A stretch of 21,811 nucleotides of DNA from CAYFUR01 sp964346275. GTDB lineage: Bacteria > Sumerlaeota > Sumerlaeia > SLMS01. The notes beneath the pieces are model-generated. The model searched no databases and was not told the DNA's origin. It saw nothing but the letters and a program-made list of their open reading frames with translations. The stretch spans positions 1 to 21,811 of the forward strand of contig CAYFUR010000059.1 of assembly GCA_964346275.1 (NCBI GenBank). The letters run 5' to 3'. A program made the position numbers and the translations under genes. Below are positions 15,761-21,811 of this stretch, one piece after another; within the stretch, counting starts at the first letter, position 1, and every line of letters begins with the position of its first letter.

Positions 15761-16411
15761 ATGCGTGACCCAGTGAAATTCGAAGACTACCTGCAATCGG
15801 CTCCCCCCTCCGATGGGGAATCCAAATCGGGACGGCTTGCCTGGATCAGCCGCACGGGAAGGAAGGCCCTGCAACTCCGCCTGCTCTTCTATGTCCTGGC
15901 GGGCGGGCTTGTGCTGCTCTTCATGTTGACCTTGGCCAAGAGCCTGACCCCGCCGGATTCGGCCCTCCGCCAGCCCGCCATGACGGTCAAGCTCGGAACC
16001 TGGGATGGCATGTGGACAGGGCGGGAGACGCTTTACAGCCTGGATGGAAGGAAGCTCGCCGAGTTCGACTCGCAACGGGAATACTTCTCCTCCTCATCCA
16101 AGCTCCAGACTGCCCAGTTCACCCGTTCCATGGATGGCGAGGTCGTGGCCGAGGAGGCTTGGGTTTATACACTTGGCGATGATCAGCCGCTCCAGGCGAG
16201 ATCGGCTCTGGAATCCACCCCTGGCCCGCCCTTCCAAGGAAGAATTCAGCAAGGATCGATTTTCTGGCACCGGGAAACCGATTCCGGCCGCACGGTGCGC
16301 CGCTCGTGGATTTCCGAGAATACGCTGTACACCGAAGAAATCCAATTCCCCGCGGCCCCAAGCGAGGAGCCAACGATTCTCATGGGCACGTTCACACGCG
16401 CCGCGGAATAA
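15761..16411 (+). CDS. Hypothetical single-pass membrane protein
   Basis: 216 aa that I do not recognise. Residues 1-40 are hydrophilic and basic near the membrane (R25, R31, R34, K35, R40). One membrane helix follows at about 41-60 (LLFYVLAGGLVLLFMLTLAK). By the positive-inside rule the remaining 155 residues are periplasmic. That part alternates polar and hydrophobic residues with many aromatic positions and begins LGTWDGMWTGRETLYS, suggesting a small beta-barrel or lipocalin-like domain of the DUF1579 kind; this is a guess from pattern alone. No ribosome site is visible before ATG 15761, but the upstream ATG at 15739 is followed at once by a stop. It lies 75 bp before purH, on the same strand, and is divergent from the transporter operon. 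The gene is supported by its sensible topology and strand context. Confidence 0.65.
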   Translation: MRDPVKFEDYLQSAPPSDGESKSGRLAWISRTGRKALQLRLLFYVLAGGLVLLFMLTLAKSLTPPDSALRQPAMTVKLGTWDGMWTGRETLYSLDGRKLAEFDSQREYFSSSSKLQTAQFTRSMDGEVVAEEAWVYTLGDDQPLQARSALESTPGPPFQGRIQQGSIFWHRETDSGRTVRRSWISENTLYTEEIQFPAAPSEEPTILMGTFTRAAE

Positions 16412-16448
16412 GGGGCTCGCCAAGGGTTGACTCCCGGCCGGGCAAGGC

Positions 16449-16470
16449 GGAAAAGGATTCTATCTTTTCC
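16449..16470 (+). other. Small hairpin upstream of purH
   Basis: GGAAAA-GAT (with one bulged G) pairs with ATC-TTTTCC around a TCT loop, just before the GGAG ribosome site of purH (16475-16478). It might tune purH translation or partly end the preceding transcript. There is no recognisable purine riboswitch. A CCCGGCCGGG palindrome lies just upstream at 16433-16442. Confidence 0.25.
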
Positions 16471-16486
16471 CACCGGAGTCCCTCCC

Positions 16487-18055
16487 TTGCCCAAGCTCTC
16501 CGCTTTGATCTCGGTTAGTGATAAAAACGGGTTGGCGGACTTTGCCCGCCGACTCAGTGATTGTGGAATCGATCTGATCTCCACTGGCGGAACGGCTCGC
16601 GCCCTCCGCGACGCCGGCCTCGCCGTCACCGATGTTTCCGACGTCACCGGCTTTCCTGAAATCCTCGATGGCCGCGTCAAAACCCTTCATCCGGCGGTCC
16701 ACGGCGGCATTCTGGGCCGCCGCGACCTGCCCGAACACATGAAAACCCTCGAGGAGCACCAGTTCCGCACCATCGATTTCGTGGTGGTGAACCTTTATCC
16801 TTTTGTGGAGACAGCCTCGCGCGAGGGCGCGCAGCTCCCCGACGTCGTCGAGCAGATCGACATCGGCGGCCCTTCCATGCTGCGTTCCGCGGCGAAGAAT
16901 TACGCCTCGGTCACCGTGGTCACCGATCCGGAGGATTACGATCGCGTGGCGGGCGAGCTCGAGAAGAATCAGGAAACCAGCCAGGAACTGCGCGCCGAGC
17001 TGGCCGCCAAGGTTTTTGCCCACACCTCGGCCTACGATGCGGCCATCGCGAATTACCTGAATGAGAAGGCGGTTCCGCCGAAAGAAGGTGCCGAAACGCC
17101 TTGCCCCCGGATTCTTTCCCTTTCCCTGCCGATGGCCCAGGCCATGCGCTATGGCGAGAATCCCCACCAGGCCGCGGCATTCTATCGCGATCCGCAATGC
17201 CGCGAGACATCCCTCGCCAATTCGAAGCAGCTCCACGGCAAGGAACTGAGCTATAATAATATCCTCGATGCCGAGGGGGCCCTGGAGATGGTGCGCGATT
17301 TCGCCGATCTGGCGCCCGCTGCCGCCGTGATCGTCAAGCACAGCAACCCCTGCGGCATTGCGGTGGGGCCGACAGCGCTGGAGGCATACGAGCGGGCGCG
17401 CTCCTGCGATCCGGATTCCGCCTTTGGAGGGATTGTCGCCCTCTCCACGGAAGTTGCCGCCCCTGTCGCCGAAGCGATCAACGAAACCTTCAACGAGATT
17501 GTCATCGCCCCCAAGTTCACCGAGGAGGGGCTGGAAATCCTGACCAGGAAGAAGAACCTGCGCCTTCTGGAGACGGGGCCTTATACGCCCAAACAGCCTT
17601 CGCGCCTTGTGCGCGGCGTGGTTGGCGGAGCCCTTCTGATGGACCGGGATCTGGGGACGGTGAGCATGGAGGATCTGAAGGTCGTCAGCGAAGCCCAGCC
17701 GGCCAAGGAAGACCTGGCAGGGCTGATGTTCGCGTGGCTTTCGGTCAAGTGGGTGAAGTCCAACGCGATCGTCTATACAAACCAGTTCCAGACCCTTGGC
17801 ATCGGGGCAGGCCAGATGTCCCGCATCGATTCAGCGCGCATCGGGGCGATGAAAACGCATTTCCCGCTGGAGGGAAGTTACCTGGCCAGCGACGCCTTTT
17901 TCCCCTTCCGCGACAACGTGGACAATGCGGCGAAGCTCGGTGTGAAGGCGATCATTCAGCCTGGCGGATCAAAGCGCGACCAGGACTCGATCGACGCAGC
18001 CAACGAACACGGCCTGATCATGGTCTTTACCGGGCGGCGCCATTTCCGCCACTGA
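16487..18055 (+). CDS. purH: Bifunctional AICAR formyltransferase / IMP cyclohydrolase
   Basis: 522 aa; it performs the last two steps of purine synthesis, AICAR to FAICAR (10-formyl-THF donor) and FAICAR to IMP. I chose TTG 16487: GGAG lies eight bases upstream and the product then begins MPKLSALISVSDKNGL, the usual family N-terminus; the frame extends to TTG 16427 without a ribosome site. N-terminal cyclohydrolase motifs are STGGTA (32-37), GRVKTLHPAVHGGIL (62-76) and IDIGGPSMLRSAAKN (124-138). C-terminal transformylase motifs are RYGENPHQ (221-228), KHSNPCG (284-290, catalytic Lys-His), DSAFGGIVA (310-318), then SNAIVYT, GAGQMSR, ASDAFFPFRD and the terminal QPGGSKRDQD and FTGRRHFRH. Length is standard (512-529 aa). 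It stands apart from other pur genes. Confidence 0.96.
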   Translation: MPKLSALISVSDKNGLADFARRLSDCGIDLISTGGTARALRDAGLAVTDVSDVTGFPEILDGRVKTLHPAVHGGILGRRDLPEHMKTLEEHQFRTIDFVVVNLYPFVETASREGAQLPDVVEQIDIGGPSMLRSAAKNYASVTVVTDPEDYDRVAGELEKNQETSQELRAELAAKVFAHTSAYDAAIANYLNEKAVPPKEGAETPCPRILSLSLPMAQAMRYGENPHQAAAFYRDPQCRETSLANSKQLHGKELSYNNILDAEGALEMVRDFADLAPAAAVIVKHSNPCGIAVGPTALEAYERARSCDPDSAFGGIVALSTEVAAPVAEAINETFNEIVIAPKFTEEGLEILTRKKNLRLLETGPYTPKQPSRLVRGVVGGALLMDRDLGTVSMEDLKVVSEAQPAKEDLAGLMFAWLSVKWVKSNAIVYTNQFQTLGIGAGQMSRIDSARIGAMKTHFPLEGSYLASDAFFPFRDNVDNAAKLGVKAIIQPGGSKRDQDSIDAANEHGLIMVFTGRRHFRH

Positions 18056-18085
18056 TCCCCGATCGAAGATTACCATCTTTCGACA

Positions 18086-18129
18086 AAAAGCCGCCGCCCC
18101 AGCGTGAGCCGGGGCGGCGGTGTCTCTCT
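18086..18129. terminator. Bidirectional terminator between purH and the lipoprotein gene
   Basis: A perfect 10-bp GC stem, CCGCCGCCCC (18091-18100) with GGGGCGGCGG (18111-18120), has a 10-base loop. On the minus strand it is followed by CTTTTTGTCG, an excellent tract for the lipoprotein gene that ends at 18154. On the plus strand the tail is TGTCTCTCT, weaker but usable for purH. Confidence 0.8.
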
Positions 18130-18153
18130 GCGTGCATGCAAGGCAAGGCGAGC

Positions 18154-18594
18154 TTAGTTGCCGCCCTTTTCCACGGAATAGCTGTAGTCATAGTTTTCCG
18201 GGCCTTCGAGAATTTCCGTGGAAGGAATGGGGAACGTGGCATCAAGGTAGGCAGGGGCGAAGAGCGTCCAGCCGTCGGCCACCTCCACCTGCTCGGCCAT
18301 GAGCACATTGCCTTCCATGTCCATCACGACGACTGTGTCATCGCGTTCGAGTTGGGCCACCACGCCGAAATAACTGACACCGTTGTAGCCTTTATAGACG
18401 AAAACTTCGCCGGCTTCCGTTCGATAGACCGAATCCGGCTCGCCCAGATTGGCGAGCACATCGATGCGGGTGGCTCCTTCCGTTACGGTATGGCCGCGCG
18501 TCGGCGACCCATACTGTTGAAAAGAAAGGCCGGCGCACCCGGACATCAGCAGGGCCATGACCCCGCAGCACAAACTCATCAGCGTCATCCGCAT
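18154..18594 (-). CDS. Small lipoprotein, BamE/SmpA-like pattern
   Basis: 146 aa. ATG 18594 is chosen because GGAGG (18608-18604) is nine bases upstream; an upstream in-frame start would run through that site. The N-terminus is a type II signal with LLMSGC ending at Cys20 (Met at -3 is slightly unusual). Mature part: HTVTEGATRIDVLANLGEPD (35-54) then EVFVYKGY (63-70) resembles the 'G.t..dV...lG.Pd ... .w.Y' pattern of BamE/SmpA-type lipoproteins, which fits an outer-membrane assembly or envelope role but is not proof. Residues 80-120 are beta-like and the tail is Tyr-, Asp- and Ser-rich. It lies downstream of the RND pump gene on the same strand, 160 bp from its stop, with a possible promoter between. 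Confidence 0.8.
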   Translation of the reverse strand: MRMTLMSLCCGVMALLMSGCAGLSFQQYGSPTRGHTVTEGATRIDVLANLGEPDSVYRTEAGEVFVYKGYNGVSYFGVVAQLERDDTVVVMDMEGNVLMAEQVEVADGWTLFAPAYLDATFPIPSTEILEGPENYDYSYSVEKGGN

Positions 18595-18626
18595 AGCAAA
18601 AGTCCTCCAGGACAGGAACAGGATCT

Positions 18627-18642
18627 GGGGGCTCAGGCCCCT
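18627..18642. other. GC hairpin between RND gene and lipoprotein gene
   Basis: GGGGGC (18627-18632) pairs with GCCCCT (18637-18642), with one terminal G-U and a TCAG loop. In the minus-strand direction it follows the RND stop and precedes the lipoprotein ribosome site. No T-tract follows, so it is a poor terminator; it may be a leader element of the lipoprotein message. Confidence 0.3.
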
Positions 18643-18659
18643 GAAACACACTCTAGAGA

Positions 18660-18689
18660 CAATTCCCAGCCCGGGCCAAACACTGTCAA
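18660..18689 (-). promoter_or_regulatory. Possible promoter of the lipoprotein gene
   Basis: A perfect -35 TTGACA (18689-18684, minus strand) is followed 18 bp later by GAATTG (18665-18660), a weak -10. Transcription would start near 18653, giving a leader of about 58 bases containing the GC hairpin and the GGAGG site. The weak -10 keeps confidence low. Confidence 0.35.
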
Positions 18690-18754
18690 GAACTCAATGG
18701 AAACACCCCGGCATCAAATGCGCCAGAGCGGTCCAAGTCCGCTGTCAGGCCTGT

Positions 18755-21700
18755 TCAGGCGGGTTCCGGGCCGAGGTCGCCGGGCGAGCCTGCTTTTTCG
18801 TCCTGGAAAAGTTCATCATCGCTCAGGTTGCGCAGAGTGGCGGGTTCCACTTCCTCGCGGCTGTGCTTGCGGCCTGTTTTCATGTCTTTCCAAAGAAGGC
18901 GGACATCGTTTAGTATATACAGCAGGCACGGAATCACCACGAGGGTAAGGACCGTGGCGAAGCCCACGCCGGCCGCAATGGTCAGGGCCATGGGGATCAG
19001 GAACTGGGCCTGGAGGCTGCGCTCCATGATCAGGGGCGTCAGCCCCCCCACGGTAGTTGCCGTGGTGAGCAAAATCGCCCGAAAGCGCCGGCTGCCACCG
19101 TCCACCACGGAATCGGTAAAGCCCATTCCATTCGCCAGGCGGTCGTTCACGGCCTCGATCATCACGATGGCGTCGTTGACCACCACGCCTGCCAAGGCCA
19201 CCATGCCGAAGAGGCTCATCATGGTCAGATCGTAACCGAGGGCCATGTGGCCCCAGATTGCTCCGATAAGGCCGAAGGGCACGGTGAACAGAATGACCAT
19301 CGGCTGGATGTAGGACCGGAACAGGGTGGCGATGAGAAGATAGATACCCAGGATTGCGAGGGGAAAGCCGACGAGGAGGCTCCTGGTCGAATCCTGCATT
19401 TCGCGTTTTTCACCTTCCAGGCTGGCGGTCACTCCCGGATGATCCTGTTCCATGATGGGGATGAAATCCCGCTCCACCTTTTCCAGAACTTCATTGGCAT
19501 TGGTGATTTCCGTGAAGACATCCGCGGTGACACTGATGCGGCGCTGGCCATCTTTGCGGGTGATCGTTGTATAGCCATCCTCGATGGTTGTTTCCGCGAC
19601 GGACTCCAGAGGAACTTCCTCGCCCAAGGGAGTGCGAATTCGGATCGAATCCACATTGGCGAGGGTGCGCCGCTCTTCCTGGGGATAGCGAATCCAGACT
19701 TTCAACTCATCGCGGCCGCGCTGGATGCGCATGGCCTCGTCGCCGTAAAAGCCTTGGCGGAGCTGGCGTGCGAGATCGCCGGTGGTCAGCCCGAGCGCCC
19801 TGGCTTCCGGCTTGAGACGCGCGCGCAATTCCCGCTTGCCAGGGCGGAAGTCGTCCTCGATCTGGAAAACGCCGGCGTACTGCCCGAGTTGGCCTTTCAG
19901 GCCATCGGCGGCATCCCGCAGTTCCGCCATGTCATCGCCGAGAAGCCAGATTTCGATGGGCGCTCCCGGAGGGCCGCCGCTGTCCGCTTCGAAAGCGAGG
20001 GAAACCACACCGGGAATCGGCCCGGCTTTCTCGCGCCAGCGCCGGATGATCTCGCGGTAATGGACACCCCGCTTTTCCGAGTCGAGCAGTTCGACGATCA
20101 GCTCGCCGCGATGCGAACCGCTCGTTGGCGGCATTTCGGTGAGCTGCATGCCGACGCTCGACTGCGAAGCCACGATTAAGGGCTCGCCGGTAAGCGTGGG
20201 CGTTTCCTCAGCGACTTCGCCGAGAGCATCTTCGAGCCGAATGATGGCATCGTGGGTGACATTCGTTGGCGTGCCCTCGGGGAATTCCACTTTTGCAAAG
20301 ACAAAAGAGGTGTCTATCTGTGGAAAGAACACGAATTTGATCATGCCACCCTGGACGAAACCCATGGTGATCAGCAAAACAGCGAATGCGGCAGCCAGGG
20401 AGACGTAGCGCCAGGAAAGCGCCGACCGCAGGAAACCGCGGTAGTAATGTTCGATGAAGACTTCCAGCCCATGGTTGAAACGTTTGCGGATGCGTTCCAA
20501 AAGGCGTTTCACCGGGTTGCGCGTTTTGTGGGGGCGGTTCATATCGGGCAGGTGATTCAAGTGGGCCGGCAGGATGATGAGCGCTTCCACGAGCGAGATG
20601 AGCAGGGCGCAAACCACAACGGTCGGGATGACCTTCACGAATTTGCCCATAATGCCTTCGATAAAAAAGAGGGGGAGAAAAGCAATGCAACTGGTGAGCA
20701 CGGCCGCGACAATGGGCATCCCGACTTCCATGGTGCCATCGACGGCCGCGCGAATGGCACCCTTGCCGCGTTTCCGATGAACGTAGATTGCCTCGCCGAC
20801 GACGATCGCATCGTCCACGATGATTCCAAGCACCATGATCATGGCGAAAAGACTGATCATATTGATCGTCTCGCCCACGAGATACATCAGGAAGAGGGCG
20901 CCGGAGAGGGATATGGGAATGCCCAGCGAGACCCAGACGGCGAGGCGAAAATCGAGAAAGACCCAAAGCAGGAGAAAAACCAACGACAGGCCGATGGCGC
21001 CGTTCTTCAAGAGCATGCTGATGCGCTCGGTGATAAACCGGGAGGCATTCAGCCATGTTTTTATATCCAGGGTGGCGTTGACGCCCAGCCGCTCGAACTC
21101 GGCGTTCTTTTCCGTGACATAATTCTGGACCTCACCAGCAATCTTCAGCGCGTCTTCATCCTCGCTGTTATTCACCATAAGCGTCGCGGCCGGCTTGCCT
21201 TCGAAACGGGTCAAAACTTTGTCCTCAACGAAATCATCCCGGATCGACGCAATGTCGCGCAGACGGAGCAGCGTTCCGTCCTCCCGGGCGAGCAGGACGA
21301 TCTCTCCGAATTCCTTGCCCGTATAGTTCCGGCCCATGGTCCGTATTTTAATCTCTTCCGCGTCAGAGCGGAGCTGACCTCCGGGCAGGTTCAGGCTGGT
21401 GTTGCGCACGATGCGGCTGACCTCGTCGAAGGTCAGCCCGTAACGCCGGAGTGCCTTCTCGGAAATCTCGATGGAGATTTCGTAATCCTGAACGCCGATC
21501 ATGTTGACGGAAGAGACGTTCGGCAGTTGGACGAGATCGTCTTTCACGTCTTCGGCCAACTCCTTTAACTGTTTGCGGGGGATGTTTCCCGCCAGGGAAA
21601 CGGCCAACGTGCCCCGTTCGATAATCAGCTCGGAGACCGATGGCCGCTCTGCATCATCGGGGAAAGTCGTAATGGCGTTGATTCGATCGGAGATTCGATC

Positions 21701-21811
21701 CTTAACAACCTGCACGTCTTCGCCGGTCTTGACGTCTATAACCGCAGTGCCGATTCCCTCCGCGGAGGTTGTCACGTACTTCTTGATGCCCTGGACGCCT
21801 TCAATCGCGTC
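18755..21811 (-). CDS. RND-family efflux pump inner-membrane subunit (5' end beyond window)
   Basis: 1018 residues are visible; the frame stays open to the right edge (DAIEGVQGIKKY precede residue 13). Compared with AcrB, about 75 N-terminal residues, including TM1, are missing. Seen are two large periplasmic loops and both membrane bundles. The TM4 proton-relay pair is GIIVDDAIVVGE (Asp333-Asp334 of this fragment; AcrB Asp407-Asp408). In TM10 the segment is AGVVVNDAIVMIE, lacking the Lys940 of AcrB, as in many HAE-1-like relatives outside the AcrB group. The tail after LLWKDMKTG is charged and cytoplasmic. It should be a proton-driven trimeric exporter of drugs, lipids or other hydrophobic compounds, needing a membrane-fusion protein and outer-membrane channel, neither of which is in the window. 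Heavy-metal CusA-type function is unlikely without its Met motifs. Confidence 0.93.
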   Translation of the reverse strand, partial: DAIEGVQGIKKYVTTSAEGIGTAVIDVKTGEDVQVVKDRISDRINAITTFPDDAERPSVSELIIERGTLAVSLAGNIPRKQLKELAEDVKDDLVQLPNVSSVNMIGVQDYEISIEISEKALRRYGLTFDEVSRIVRNTSLNLPGGQLRSDAEEIKIRTMGRNYTGKEFGEIVLLAREDGTLLRLRDIASIRDDFVEDKVLTRFEGKPAATLMVNNSEDEDALKIAGEVQNYVTEKNAEFERLGVNATLDIKTWLNASRFITERISMLLKNGAIGLSLVFLLLWVFLDFRLAVWVSLGIPISLSGALFLMYLVGETINMISLFAMIMVLGIIVDDAIVVGEAIYVHRKRGKGAIRAAVDGTMEVGMPIVAAVLTSCIAFLPLFFIEGIMGKFVKVIPTVVVCALLISLVEALIILPAHLNHLPDMNRPHKTRNPVKRLLERIRKRFNHGLEVFIEHYYRGFLRSALSWRYVSLAAAFAVLLITMGFVQGGMIKFVFFPQIDTSFVFAKVEFPEGTPTNVTHDAIIRLEDALGEVAEETPTLTGEPLIVASQSSVGMQLTEMPPTSGSHRGELIVELLDSEKRGVHYREIIRRWREKAGPIPGVVSLAFEADSGGPPGAPIEIWLLGDDMAELRDAADGLKGQLGQYAGVFQIEDDFRPGKRELRARLKPEARALGLTTGDLARQLRQGFYGDEAMRIQRGRDELKVWIRYPQEERRTLANVDSIRIRTPLGEEVPLESVAETTIEDGYTTITRKDGQRRISVTADVFTEITNANEVLEKVERDFIPIMEQDHPGVTASLEGEKREMQDSTRSLLVGFPLAILGIYLLIATLFRSYIQPMVILFTVPFGLIGAIWGHMALGYDLTMMSLFGMVALAGVVVNDAIVMIEAVNDRLANGMGFTDSVVDGGSRRFRAILLTTATTVGGLTPLIMERSLQAQFLIPMALTIAAGVGFATVLTLVVIPCLLYILNDVRLLWKDMKTGRKHSREEVEPATLRNLSDDELFQDEKAGSPGDLGPEPA

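Noticed and set aside
15554..16075. Minus-strand frame over the start of the 216-aa membrane protein
   Set aside because: No ribosome site and no coherent domain. The plus-strand frame has sensible signal-anchor topology. The choice is less secure than elsewhere.
18755..21811. Loss of AcrB Lys940 in TM10 as a sign of an inactive pump
   Set aside because: The VVVNDAIV form is frequent in intact HAE-1-like pumps, and the TM4 Asp pair is present, so it is a subfamily trait and not decay.

Overview
The window looks like chromosomal DNA of a GC-rich, diderm (Gram-negative-type) bacterium. Evidence for two membranes is an RND-family pump, a lipobox lipoprotein and a Sec-dependent solute-binding protein. 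Nothing looks enteric. A DUF4954 protein and a HEAT-like repeat ending in a Trp-rich helix recall PVC-, Sumerlaeota- or Hydrogenedentes-type lineages, but that placement is inference. All genes share similar codon use. I see no phage, insertion sequence, CRISPR, tRNA or rRNA.

Left block (1-5948). A DUF4954 left-handed beta-helix protein (minus strand, cut by the window edge) is divergent from a plus-strand run: nagB, an acyl carrier protein, then pta and ackA. The 606-bp divergent gap is rich in dyad symmetries, including a structured leader just before nagB. A GNRA-loop terminator separates nagB-acp from pta-ackA, and another follows ackA. Together the enzymes would turn glucosamine-6-phosphate into fructose-6-phosphate and interconvert acetyl-CoA with acetate, ATP being made or spent.

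Middle block (5947-10130). An orphan ABC-2-type ATPase starts at a TTG beside the ackA terminator. A very large DUF2339 multi-spanning membrane protein follows, with its own good promoter. Its stop codon overlaps that of the convergent transporter operon.

Transporter block (10127-15486, minus strand). A family-5 solute-binding protein and two OppB/OppC (YejB/YejE-like) permeases form a tight operon without ATPase genes. All three proteins are much longer than usual, and each carries an extra segment at a predicted extracytoplasmic position. This coordinated enlargement is the most unusual biology in the window.

Right block (15487-21811). Divergent from the transporter lie a single-pass membrane protein of unknown function and purH (TTG start). 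A bidirectional terminator separates purH from two minus-strand genes: a small lipoprotein with a BamE/SmpA-like pattern, and the C-terminal four-fifths or more of an RND efflux pump that runs off the right edge.

At sequence level, the octamer GTCTATAC (or its complement GTATAGAC) occurs seven times, far above chance, mostly inside genes.
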